Source: Saprospiraceae bacterium (GTDB taxonomy: Bacteria > Bacteroidota > Bacteroidia > Chitinophagales > Saprospiraceae). From it: a stretch of DNA of 64,000 nt. Made by a program: the position numbers and the translations under genes. This document shows, piece by piece, positions 27,405 through 35,973 of the stretch. The DNA lies in NCBI GenBank assembly GCA_016714895.1, contig JADKBV010000001.1, positions 682,001 to 746,000 of the forward strand, written 5' to 3'. The first letter of the stretch is position 1. Every line of letters begins with the position of its first letter. The notes beneath the pieces were generated by a model. That model saw nothing but the letters and a program-made list of their open reading frames with translations, had not been told where the DNA came from and ran no database searches.

Positions 27405-30338
27405 ATGGAGCTTTCTTTAATGAAACGAGCCGGAGCCTATTACACACGCAAAACAACGTTTGTAATGATTCTACTTTTCTGGGGTCTTCAAATGTCGTCG
27501 CAAAACATCCTGATTGAAGAATTTACCAACCTGTCGGCACCGGAATACAAACAAACGCATCAGTTTGTAGACAGTGTTTCGGGCAAAATGATAAAAAAAA
27601 GATTTCTCACCATCAAATACCATACTGATTTTCCTGTCCCGGACACTTTTAGTACACCGGTAAGCAGACTAGCCTACATAGAAAACATTCCGGAAGTGCC
27701 CGCAACATTGATCGATGGAAAAGTTATCCCTGCCGGCCCTTTGAGAAGAGGCCATACATTGAACCTTACTTCACCCTACCTGGACTCGATTTTAAACAGT
27801 AAAACCATTAAGGTTAATTTTTTTGGTCTTGAATTATTTTTTAGTGAAGATTTTAAAGAAATAACCGGAACCAGCGGCGTGAGTAGTACCTTTGGCCTGA
27901 TTGGACAGACTGTTTATATGACCAGAGCCTTGGTAGAAGAAGTTGTGGACATGGGCCATCCTGTCGGTCCGGACAGCCTTCAACACTTTACCAACATTTT
28001 CAGAGGATTTATTACTTTCAGAACCCAATTTACTATTCCGCCAAACGGATCGCATCATGGCGGAGGAATATTAAAATTGCCAAAAAATATCAAAAGTCTG
28101 AGTAAATTAAAAATGATTGTTTTTTTGGAAGACATAAACGGAAATGTTATCGATTGTACAGTTATCAATTCTCCTTTTGTAGATGAATACAAAATGGATG
28201 TTACTAATAATACAAAAAAACAATCTGACTATTGTCAAAACAAAGTAGTTCCGACACTTACCGTAAAAAACAAATGCCCTTATGCAATCACCGGTTTAAA
28301 AACCAATATTCAGTCAAACCAAACCATTTTACCCAATATAATAGCGGATTCCATTTTTCCGGGTCAGGAAAAAACATACGAATTTGATACGTTGATTCTA
28401 CTCCCTGGAAGACACTATATCAATGTCAATGTAAATCAAATCGTGGACGATACATTGACGGCAAAAATCATTAAAACCAACGGGCCGATCAGGTACCTTG
28501 TATCCGGAGACCATATGATTCCGATTGAAGGATTTGAAGATACCGAACCAGGTTCAACAGGCAATTTTATGGTCAGAAGTCAAAATGATTTTACCTTTGT
28601 CAAAGTGAATGCAACCGACCTGGGACATGATAAACCTATCGGCGGTTATGGTAATTCAGATCATTCTCTTATGGTAGATTTGTATGATTGGGAATATGAC
28701 GAAGACGACGCAGGTATTGCTTATCTGGCCGACAATAAAAACTTTGCCTTTTTGCATTACAATCACTTTGATCTCAAAGATGTAAAATATCCTGCTCTTT
28801 ATTTTGATGTGGCTACGCCTTTGGGAAAAAATTACAGAGGAATTGAAGTCGGCGCTTCCGTCAATCCATGTGGGAATGGATACACAAAACTGGTTACTTT
28901 TACCCCTGCTGAGCTCACTAAAATTCCGGAACAAAGAAACACCAAGTATATTCCTAAAAAAGAGGACTGGATCACTAAAAAAGTATCTTTGGATGCTTAT
29001 GAAAATACCGAAAACCTTCAGATCAGAATATTTACTAATTGCCCCCCGTTTAAAAAAAACGCCAATGTGTTGTACCTGGACAACATAAGGGTTGTTTCAG
29101 ATACCTTTGTTTGTACCACCGGTGATATTGTCCTCACTTCTCAGAATGATGTTATTAATTTTGTTCGTGATTATAAAAACTGTAACATTCTTTTGGGAAA
29201 TTTCTGTATCGGAAGGTGTGATGACACGACTAAAACCAGCAATATTAACGACTTGTCCGGCTTAAATTTTATCAGAGAAATTCAGGGTTCGCTTTCTATA
29301 AAAAACAATGTTGTACTGACGTCTTTAAAAGGACTGGAAAATGTCATGAAAGTATCCGGAGATGTTGAGATAAATAACAACGCCAAACTGATCAACATTT
29401 TGGCTTTCAAACCAAAACAACCCATTGGAAAAAGTATCATTGTATCACGCAATCCTGTTTTGGAAGAGATCGCCTTTCATAGTGTCAATAAAGAAATCAA
29501 TGGTGATTTTATTGTTAAAAACAATCCATCGATTAAAATTTTCGGGGGTTTCCAAAACTTAGAAAAGGTAGATGGTGATTTGATCTTTCATGATATTGCG
29601 GGCAATGTTTTTTCAGGAGGAGCTGCTAAAATACATAGTGTTGGCGGAGATGTTTCTGTTCAAAACAACCCGAACATGACATACCTTCACATTTTGCGTT
29701 TGCTGGAACAAGTAGGCGGTGATTTTATATTTCGCAACAATCCGAAAATGGGTGGTATTTATATCAATGCTGTAAAATATATCGGCGGCGATCTGATTTT
29801 AGAAGATTGTGAAAACGACGTGTATTTTCCAATGCCGGATAGTTTGGGAGGTAGCCTTATCCTCAGAAATAATAAAAAACTGACTGACATTATGATGTAT
29901 GACAAATTGGATCAATCCTTTTTGTTTACCAATCCCAAAAGCAATTTTGCTTTAGTGCTGACCGACAACCCCAAGCTCTCTGAGTGTACAACCACACTGC
30001 TTTGTTCATTGATAAAGGATGTAGAAAAACCGGTATTCATTGATAAAAATGGCCCGAAATGTACATCAGCAGAAGACGTTAAATCAGGTTGTTTTCCCAG
30101 CAGCAATCCGTATATTTCACAAAAGAGGATAACAATTTATCCAAACCCCGTTATTGATAAAATTTTTATTTCTAATGTGTCAAGTGACCAACAAAATATC
30201 AGAATAATAAATAGTTTGGGACAAACCGTTTTTTATGAAAACCATAAAAAAACAAAAGAAATCCTTGTACAATCTTTTCCTGCCGGGGTTTATACCTTAT
30301 ATATTTCAGGAGAAATAATCAGGTTTACCAAAATATGA
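27405..30338 (+). CDS. T9SS-secreted protein: Omp28-like, receptor-L and sorting domains
   Basis: A 977-aa cargo. After the signal region (ATG at 27405, or 27420 giving MKRAGAYYTRKTTFVMILLF) comes an Omp28-like segment (NILIEEFTNLSAPEYKQTH) that keeps the thioredoxin-like start but lacks the CxxC seen in redox members. A jelly-roll-like region with VEDTEPGSTGNF-type context follows. Residues ~610-900 are receptor-L repeats (SGLNFIREIQGSLSIKNNV and others). The end has ITIYPNPVIDKIFI and a type A T9SS sorting domain. Function is unknown, probably a surface protein. The missing cysteines argue for a binding rather than a redox role. Confidence 0.78.
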   Translation: MELSLMKRAGAYYTRKTTFVMILLFWGLQMSSQNILIEEFTNLSAPEYKQTHQFVDSVSGKMIKKRFLTIKYHTDFPVPDTFSTPVSRLAYIENIPEVPATLIDGKVIPAGPLRRGHTLNLTSPYLDSILNSKTIKVNFFGLELFFSEDFKEITGTSGVSSTFGLIGQTVYMTRALVEEVVDMGHPVGPDSLQHFTNIFRGFITFRTQFTIPPNGSHHGGGILKLPKNIKSLSKLKMIVFLEDINGNVIDCTVINSPFVDEYKMDVTNNTKKQSDYCQNKVVPTLTVKNKCPYAITGLKTNIQSNQTILPNIIADSIFPGQEKTYEFDTLILLPGRHYINVNVNQIVDDTLTAKIIKTNGPIRYLVSGDHMIPIEGFEDTEPGSTGNFMVRSQNDFTFVKVNATDLGHDKPIGGYGNSDHSLMVDLYDWEYDEDDAGIAYLADNKNFAFLHYNHFDLKDVKYPALYFDVATPLGKNYRGIEVGASVNPCGNGYTKLVTFTPAELTKIPEQRNTKYIPKKEDWITKKVSLDAYENTENLQIRIFTNCPPFKKNANVLYLDNIRVVSDTFVCTTGDIVLTSQNDVINFVRDYKNCNILLGNFCIGRCDDTTKTSNINDLSGLNFIREIQGSLSIKNNVVLTSLKGLENVMKVSGDVEINNNAKLINILAFKPKQPIGKSIIVSRNPVLEEIAFHSVNKEINGDFIVKNNPSIKIFGGFQNLEKVDGDLIFHDIAGNVFSGGAAKIHSVGGDVSVQNNPNMTYLHILRLLEQVGGDFIFRNNPKMGGIYINAVKYIGGDLILEDCENDVYFPMPDSLGGSLILRNNKKLTDIMMYDKLDQSFLFTNPKSNFALVLTDNPKLSECTTTLLCSLIKDVEKPVFIDKNGPKCTSAEDVKSGCFPSSNPYISQKRITIYPNPVIDKIFISNVSSDQQNIRIINSLGQTVFYENHKKTKEILVQSFPAGVYTLYISGEIIRFTKI

Positions 30339-30526
30339 TAAACACAAATAAAAAGGATAACGAAAAATCAGTTTTATGTAAACTAAAAATGATTTCAGAG
30401 CTAAAATTTGATAGTAAGAAATATGTCAGATGAAATTCTTAGTAAAAGTTGTAAAAGCACAATACAATTTCCTTAAAAAAGGTGTATAACTTCAGCGCTT
30501 TATGTCATTATCAAAACAGAAAAATG

Positions 30527-31588
30527 TTAAAACTGCGGGCAAAAATTGGTATCATTATCATGCTCTCCGATGTACATCAGAGACAATTCCAATGTTGAAA
30601 AATTTCTGCCATCCAAAATAACTGAACCCAAGCCCCAGTCATAGCTCAGACCAATAATAAAGTTTTTTCTTTCTATCCCTACCATTGCTGCCATGGTTTC
30701 AAGATTGGTTCCTGTGACATCCTGAACGATTCTGAACATAGGACCCACATGAAAGTATTGACCTGTTCTTTCTGCAAATTTTATTCTGAAAAGCGAACTC
30801 AACTGTATCGTTTGTTTTTCACCCTGTTGCAACCAGATAAACCTGGGAGAAATATCCAACCGGTAACTCGTCATAAACTGAAGTCCTCCGTGAAACGTCA
30901 ATCGCGAAGGGTATTTACTGGTTTTGACAATATTTTCGTTGAGAATGACGGGATCATCGTAATAAGATACGTTTGGTTGAGTAAAATGTTGGTAGCCCAT
31001 ACCCAGATGGAGATTTAACTTTTTAGTAGGTGAGGCGGAATAATAAACCCCTGTACTCAGATCTGGTACCGTAATATTATTGGGTGGCAAAAACTCTGAT
31101 GAAGGAAGGGTAAATCCGTTGATGGCATTAAACTGATCCTGAAAATTCAGGTTTTCGTAGTTTACCGCTCGTTGTAACAACCCTCCCTGAAATCCGATAC
31201 CCAACGTTTGTTTATACTTTTTATCCAATGCTTTGTGATAAGCCAGGGTTAGTAATAATTGATTGGTATTTACATCAAACACCCTCACTCTGTCGGAAAC
31301 AAAAGTCAACCCCATGGATATGACATCATTCAATCCTTTTTTAGCATTCCGAATATCCAGCTTCACGTCTCCGGACGCCGCAAACGTTTTGTAGGATTCT
31401 TCCAGTGGTTGAAAATATTGATCCCGGTATAACATCGAAACCCTGAAAGTCCCGGAATACGTGCCACTGGTCGCAGGATTAAGATATAAAGGATTGGAGT
31501 AATACTGCGTAAAATGTGGATCCTGAGCTGTCAAAGCCCGGGATAAAAAAAACAATATTGAAAAAAAGAATACTATTCTGAAAGTCAT
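30527..31588 (-). CDS. PorP/SprF-family type IX secretion membrane protein
   Basis: A 353-aa outer-membrane beta-barrel beginning MTFRIVFFFSILFFLSRALT (signal peptide). The conserved PorP/SprF start FTQYYSNPLYLNPATSGTYSG and RVSMLYRDQYFQPL are plain. PorP/SprF proteins work with the T9SS translocon or help attach gliding adhesins such as SprB to it. It lies next to two T9SS cargo genes, so it may serve one of them, though linkage is not proof. The alternative start at 31606 adds only six residues. The protein ends in a Phe-containing C-terminus as expected for barrels. Confidence 0.9.
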   Translation of the reverse strand: MTFRIVFFFSILFFLSRALTAQDPHFTQYYSNPLYLNPATSGTYSGTFRVSMLYRDQYFQPLEESYKTFAASGDVKLDIRNAKKGLNDVISMGLTFVSDRVRVFDVNTNQLLLTLAYHKALDKKYKQTLGIGFQGGLLQRAVNYENLNFQDQFNAINGFTLPSSEFLPPNNITVPDLSTGVYYSASPTKKLNLHLGMGYQHFTQPNVSYYDDPVILNENIVKTSKYPSRLTFHGGLQFMTSYRLDISPRFIWLQQGEKQTIQLSSLFRIKFAERTGQYFHVGPMFRIVQDVTGTNLETMAAMVGIERKNFIIGLSYDWGLGSVILDGRNFSTLELSLMYIGEHDNDTNFCPQF

Positions 31589-31911
31589 AAAAACTTTTAT
31601 AATCAACGAAAGAGAACTTAATTTCTTATCCTATACGGGCAAAAAATTACATGTACGACCAATTAAAAGGTAAAATTACATCATTTTGTTCAGGATAATC
31701 AGAAAAATCCTTTTGTCTTTTATCCTTTTATCTATTTAACTGAGGTTTTAATGATCACAAGCCATCTTGTTTTGTTAGTTATGTATAAATCAAAATTGTA
31801 GAAACAGCTCCTTTTTAAAACATTTTACACTATTTAGACAAATACCAAATAAAAATTACGAATTCTAAGTATTTTCTAATTTTTTATATTCCAATATTAC
31901 CCTATTTTAGC

Positions 31912-31919
31912 TATATTTG
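31912..31919 (+). promoter_or_regulatory. -7 promoter element of cytochrome-c peroxidase gene
   Basis: TATATTTG matches TAnnTTTG; the following CACC fits a start site about 120 nt upstream of the ATG. No -33 TTG at standard spacing. Confidence 0.42.
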
Positions 31920-31961
31920 CACCGTTAAAATGAACCCATGAAATGCACATGACCAGATAAA

Positions 31962-32029
31962 ACACATTTTATGTGTGATATTGTCGTGTGAATTCCATCT
32001 GACCATTAAAAAAAGTCACCAAAAGTGAC
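31962..32029 (+). promoter_or_regulatory. structured 5' leader of cytochrome-c peroxidase gene
   Basis: Two hairpins in the predicted leader: ACACAT/ATGTGT with a 3-nt loop (31962-31976) and GTCAC/GTGAC (32015-32029), the second only 17 bp upstream of the ATG. They could be leader regulation or simple dyads; no riboswitch class is recognised. Confidence 0.35.
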
Positions 32030-32046
32030 CAAAAAAAGTCAAACTG

Positions 32047-33363
32047 ATGAGACATATTATTTTATTAGCAACCGTTTATGTGCTTATTTTATCCTCGTGC
32101 ACTCATGAAGCACCGAATAATTTAGATTACGAATTACATAAAGTATTAGGTAATACTGCACAATTTACCCTTCCAAAATCCACCGATTTTGCCAATATCC
32201 CCCAATCACCAAGCAATCCGATTACTAAAGAAAAGGTAGCTCTCGGAAACATGTTATTTTTTGAGCCGGCTTTTGCCAATGAAGCAAAATATCCTGCAGG
32301 CCTCGGAACGTATACATGTAGCACCTGTCACGTCGTTGAAGCCGGATTCAGACCAGGTCGGATGCAGGGCATTGCAGATGGCGCCAATGGTTACGGCCAG
32401 ATCGGTGAAAGACGACATAAAATGAGCTTGTACGCAAATAATGAGGTGGATGCTCAAGGTGCCAGACCACTTAGTGTACTGAATGTAGCTTTTGTCGAAA
32501 ATACCATGTGGAACGGTTCTTTTGGTCATACAGGCCCTAACGCGACCACAAGAAGCGCCTGGGGCATCACTGATGTCTTTACCAAACTCAATGAATTGGA
32601 ACTGGGCGCCCTTGAAGGTCAAAATATTGCCGGCCTGGAAGTTCATCGAATGATGTACACCAAAGAAATTATCGAAAAAAACAAATACAAGGCCATGTTT
32701 GACGCGGCCTTCCCCGATATGCCTGAAGAAGAAAGATATAGCCGCAAAGGTGCCAGTTTTGCAATCAGTGCTTATCTCCGATCCCTTATGACGGATGAAG
32801 CTCCGTTTCAGCAGTGGTTAAAGGGCAACAAAAATGCCATGTCAGATCAGGAAAAAAGAGGAGCAATTTTGTTTTTTGGCAAAATAGGCTGTGTTTCCTG
32901 CCACAATGGCCCCAACCTCGGTTCTATGCAGTTTGCCGCCTTGGGCGTAGATGACCTCTTCGAACATGGAGGAATCAAAACAGACATCAACGATGCCAGA
33001 AATCTGGGACGTGGTGGTTTTACCTTGCAAAAAGAAGATTTATACAAATTCAGAGTTCCTCAATTATATAATCTTGGTGACAGTGGTCCGTATTTTCACG
33101 GTGGAAGTAAAAACACACTGGAAGATGTCGTCAGATATTTTAACGATGGTATTCCCGAAAATAAAAGAGTTCCTAAAGAACAACTTTCTCCCTACCTAAG
33201 ACCATTGGGCATGACCGAAGAAGAAATCAAAGATCTCACCGCTTTTCTTGCCAAAGGATTGCGCGACCCGAATCTTCAGCGATACAAACCCACACATACC
33301 CTTTCAGGAATGTGTTTTCCAAACAACGATCTGGAATCTCAGATAGATCTGGATTGCCGGTAA
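32047..33363 (+). CDS. di-haem cytochrome-c peroxidase (CcpA/MauG family) lipoprotein
   Basis: A 438-aa protein with a lipobox ending in Cys18 (LILSSC). Two CxxCH haem sites are present: CSTCH in TYTCSTCHVVEAGF and CVSCH in IGCVSCHNGP. This order is typical for bacterial di-haem peroxidases, where the N-terminal haem is the peroxidatic centre and the C-terminal one the electron-transfer haem. It reduces H2O2 in the periplasm using small cytochromes c or, in MauG-like members, oxidises a protein substrate. A strong bidirectional terminator follows immediately. Confidence 0.9.
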   Translation: MRHIILLATVYVLILSSCTHEAPNNLDYELHKVLGNTAQFTLPKSTDFANIPQSPSNPITKEKVALGNMLFFEPAFANEAKYPAGLGTYTCSTCHVVEAGFRPGRMQGIADGANGYGQIGERRHKMSLYANNEVDAQGARPLSVLNVAFVENTMWNGSFGHTGPNATTRSAWGITDVFTKLNELELGALEGQNIAGLEVHRMMYTKEIIEKNKYKAMFDAAFPDMPEEERYSRKGASFAISAYLRSLMTDEAPFQQWLKGNKNAMSDQEKRGAILFFGKIGCVSCHNGPNLGSMQFAALGVDDLFEHGGIKTDINDARNLGRGGFTLQKEDLYKFRVPQLYNLGDSGPYFHGGSKNTLEDVVRYFNDGIPENKRVPKEQLSPYLRPLGMTEEEIKDLTAFLAKGLRDPNLQRYKPTHTLSGMCFPNNDLESQIDLDCR

Positions 33364-33368
33364 AAAAA

Positions 33369-33408
33369 AGAGGGTTGATACAATTTGTGTTCAACCCTCT
33401 TTTTTTTT
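33369..33408. terminator. bidirectional rho-independent terminator
   Basis: A perfect 10-bp stem AGAGGGTTGA/TCAACCCTCT (33369-33378 and 33391-33400), 12-nt loop, flanked by A-run on the left and T8 on the right. It serves ccp on the plus strand and cmk on the minus strand, which converge here. Confidence 0.9.
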
Positions 33409-33421
33409 AAAATTGCTGATT

Positions 33422-34102
33422 TTACAGTTTTTGATGTATATAGTCCAATGCTGCTTTATATTGTTCTTCAACATTCAGTAATGTATTGTCAATCAATAAA
33501 GCGTCTTCTGCCTGTTTTAACGGACTGTCTTCCCTGGTTGAATCGATATAATCCCGCATATTCAGGTTATTTTCTATTTCATCAACAGTTATATCGGGAT
33601 TGGTTTCTTTCATTTCAAGCCATCTTCTTTCTGCACGTAACCTGGCAGGAGAATTCACAAATATTTTTACATCTGCATCCGGAAAAACTACGGTTCCGAT
33701 GTCTCTCCCATCCATAACAACATGTGTGGTTTTGCCGATCTCCTGCTGTAAAAAAACCATTTTTTTGCGCACTGATGAGATAGCAGCAACCTGAGAAACA
33801 AAATTGGAAACTTCCATACTTCTGATAAAGGGTTCTGCATTCTGACCATTGATAAAACATACGTTTTTACCCTCAATCAATCGGAATGAGATATTGATTT
33901 TGTCCAATGTCACAGACACTTCTTGTTCATCTTCGATGTTGACGTGTTTTTCTAAAAAAAACCACGTCACCGCTCTGTACATTGCACCTGTATCGATATA
34001 GGTATAACCCAAAGTTTTTGCCAAACGTTTTGCCATGGTAGATTTTCCTGAAGAGGAAACACCGTCAATGGCAATTGCTCTGTATTTTTTATGGTTTTCC
34101 AT
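33422..34102 (-). CDS. cmk: cytidylate kinase
   Basis: A 226-aa nucleotide kinase that phosphorylates CMP/dCMP. P-loop GVSSSGKST at residues 14-22. The CMP-site motif is YIDTGAMYRAVT, followed by an inserted NMP domain typical of bacterial Cmk, and VMDGRDIGTVVFPDA is the Cmk hallmark. The start is ATG at 34102 (MENHKKY). A GTG at 34120 in the same frame lies inside a hairpin and is not used. A hairpin-plus-T-run terminates just upstream, so expression may depend on readthrough or a weak internal promoter. Confidence 0.95.
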   Translation of the reverse strand: MENHKKYRAIAIDGVSSSGKSTMAKRLAKTLGYTYIDTGAMYRAVTWFFLEKHVNIEDEQEVSVTLDKINISFRLIEGKNVCFINGQNAEPFIRSMEVSNFVSQVAAISSVRKKMVFLQQEIGKTTHVVMDGRDIGTVVFPDADVKIFVNSPARLRAERRWLEMKETNPDITVDEIENNLNMRDYIDSTREDSPLKQAEDALLIDNTLLNVEEQYKAALDYIHQKL

Positions 34103-34112
34103 ACAATAAAAA

Positions 34113-34139
34113 AAAAGCACCTGCCGGTGCCTTTATTTT
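34113..34139 (-). terminator. hairpin and T-run between DUF2795 gene and cmk
   Basis: Minus strand: GCACC/GGTGC stem with a 4-base loop (34117-34130), followed by a run of Ts before the cmk ATG. It looks like a terminator for the DUF2795 gene, but its T-run ends within about 8 nt of the cmk start, so it could also act as an attenuator for cmk. Confidence 0.6.
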
Positions 34140-34361
34140 TTAATATTCATCTTCGTTGAACAAAAAGTCATCTTTCCTTGGGTAATCCGGCCAAATGTCC
34201 TCCATAGATTCATAAATTTCCAATTCATCCTCAAGTTCCTGTAAGTTTTCAATAACTTCAAGAGGTGCACCTGAGCGAATAGCAAAGTCGATCAGCTCAT
34301 CTCTTGTAGCAGGCCACGGAGCATCTTCCAGGGTATGGGCTAATTCAAGGGTCCAATACAT
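34140..34361 (-). CDS. DUF2795 family small protein
   Basis: A 73-aa protein starting MYWTLELAHTLEDAPWPATR. The phrase WPATRDELIDFAIRSGAPLEVIENLQEL fits DUF2795, a small helical family of unknown function common in Bacteroidota. The acidic tail (ENLQELEDELEIYESMEDIWPDY) is typical. No membrane segment or signal. It is just upstream of cmk on the same strand; a hairpin terminator separates the two. Confidence 0.8.
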   Translation of the reverse strand: MYWTLELAHTLEDAPWPATRDELIDFAIRSGAPLEVIENLQELEDELEIYESMEDIWPDYPRKDDFLFNEDEY

Positions 34362-34449
34362 ATTTTAGCGCGTTTTTTGATTTTGTAAAAGAATAATGAA
34401 AGCAAAACGCAATTATTAAACAATTAGTTTCGCAAGGATAAAATTTATT

Positions 34450-35514
34450 TTAAATGATAAGCATAGAGTCACCATAACTGAAAAACCGGTATTTTTCTTT
34501 GACAGCTTCCTGATAAGCTTCCATCAACAAATCATATCCGGCAAAAGCAGCCACCATAATTATCAAACTGGTTTTAGGCAGGTGAAAATTCGTTATCATA
34601 CTGTTGGCAATACTGAATTCATATGGAGGATAAATAAACAAATTAGTCCATCCTTCTGTCGGCTTGAGCAATCCTGTAGCTGATACGGAAGACTCTATTG
34701 TCCGCATCGAGGTGGTACCCACCGCACAAACCCTTTTATTCATTTCTTTGCTTCGGTTCACTTGTGCTGCTGCTGCTTCGTTGATGCTGTAATACTCGGC
34801 ATCCATCTTATGTTTGGAAAGATCTTCAACATCTATACTTCTGAAAGTTCCCAAACCAACATGCAAAGTCACTTCCGTGAGATTTGCTCCTTTGATTTCC
34901 AATCTTTTCAACAATTCTCTTGAAAAGTGAAGACCTGCTGTTGGTGCTGCAACAGCACCAATTTCTTTTGCATAAACCGTCTGATATCTCTCCTCATCAA
35001 AATCTTCCGGCTTTCGGGTAATATATTTAGGTAATGGAGTGCTTCCCAGATCATTTAAGGCATTTTTAAAGGCATCATAGTCTCCATCATAAAAAAACCT
35101 GATCGTACGGCCTCTGGATGTTGTATTGTCAACAACCTCAGCTACCATAACGTCTTTACCGTTTTCGTCAGCAAAATATAATTTATTACCTACACGGATT
35201 TTTCTGGCAGGGTCTACCAATACATCCCACAATCTTGCATCTGCGTTGAGCTCTCTTAACAAAAACACTTCGATTTTTGCGCCTGTCTTCTCCTTTTTAC
35301 CATAAAGTCTGGCAGGAAAAACTTTGGTATTATTGAATATCAACGTGTCTCCATCGTCAAAATAATTGAGTACGTCTCTGAAGTATTTGTGTTCAATAGT
35401 ACCTGTAGCTCTGTCAACAACCATCAATCGGGACTCGTCCCGTTCTTTTGTCGGATACTGTGCTATCAGTTCCTCAGGAAGGTCAAATTTATAATGAGAA
35501 AGTTTTGTCCTCAT
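34450..35514 (-). CDS. queA: S-adenosylmethionine:tRNA ribosyltransferase-isomerase
   Basis: A 354-aa enzyme that transfers the ribosyl part of SAM to 7-aminomethyl-7-deazaguanine in tRNA, making epoxyqueuosine. Family motifs: HYKFDLPEELIAQYP at the N-terminus, RDESRLMVVDRATG, and FHLPKTSLIIMVAAFAG near the C-terminus. VGLGTFRSIDVEDL in the centre is characteristic of QueA. The start at 35514 (MRTKLSHY) is chosen over the longer frame to 35574, which would cross the promoter. Monocistronic, with a -7 element about 19 bp upstream. Confidence 0.95.
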   Translation of the reverse strand: MRTKLSHYKFDLPEELIAQYPTKERDESRLMVVDRATGTIEHKYFRDVLNYFDDGDTLIFNNTKVFPARLYGKKEKTGAKIEVFLLRELNADARLWDVLVDPARKIRVGNKLYFADENGKDVMVAEVVDNTTSRGRTIRFFYDGDYDAFKNALNDLGSTPLPKYITRKPEDFDEERYQTVYAKEIGAVAAPTAGLHFSRELLKRLEIKGANLTEVTLHVGLGTFRSIDVEDLSKHKMDAEYYSINEAAAAQVNRSKEMNKRVCAVGTTSMRTIESSVSATGLLKPTEGWTNLFIYPPYEFSIANSMITNFHLPKTSLIIMVAAFAGYDLLMEAYQEAVKEKYRFFSYGDSMLII

Positions 35515-35532
35515 GGATTTTTGAATTTTGCG

Positions 35533-35540
35533 CAAAAGTA
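35533..35540 (-). promoter_or_regulatory. -7 promoter element of queA
   Basis: TACTTTTG on the minus strand, 18 bp upstream of the ATG. A -33 TTG is at 23 bp, slightly too far. Confidence 0.45.
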
Positions 35541-35973
35541 AAAATATATTTAAGATTAAAAAACAATGAAACACTATTCTTTACAGATGCCGTAAAATGC
35601 AAGTCATTATAAGTCAAAAAACCATCAAATCAGCTTACTATCTGTGTCTTCCTGAAAATATCGAAAAAAAACAAAATATTACTACTTGAAGCAACTTATT
35701 ATGAATATGTACTCAACATCTGTGTCTAAATCGTTGAATGGCCGGCCTTAAAACTGAGCCGACCGGTTTTTGTTCCTGTTTTCTGATTTTATCTGTTTGA
35801 TCCTTAACTTTTGTAATAGTATAATGAACAAAAATATATTAACTCAGAACAGGTACGGATTATTAATGGTTTTTTAAACAAAAAGTTTAGAACCACCGTG
35901 AAGTTTCCTAATTTATTGCAATACAAAGGCCTCCTTAATAAAAGAGGCCTTTGTATTATGTTTGGATATTCTG
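35541..35973. other. gene-free region with terminator-like hairpin
   Basis: No gene. Apart from the queA promoter edge and the 14-bp hairpin at 35920-35957, the sequence is A/T-rich and unremarkable. Confidence 0.4.
35920..35957 (-). terminator. 14-bp hairpin terminator of T9SS cargo gene
   Basis: AATACAAAGGCCTC pairs perfectly with GAGGCCTTTGTATT; loop 10 nt. It begins 16 bp past the stop of the 35974 gene. The stem itself ends in T-rich sequence on the minus strand, although there is no long U-tract. Confidence 0.65.

Larger units (their letters stand above)
31589..32046. other. gene-free region with ccp promoter and leader
   Basis: No gene. It contains the predicted ccp promoter (31912-31919) and a 127-nt leader with two small hairpins (31962-31976 and 32015-32029). 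The part nearer the PorP/SprF gene is A/T-rich without clear elements. Confidence 0.4.

Noticed and set aside
34103..34120. Upstream GTG start of cmk
   Set aside because: It lies inside the terminator hairpin and adds a non-conserved LFFYC extension; the ATG at 34102 starts the conserved part.
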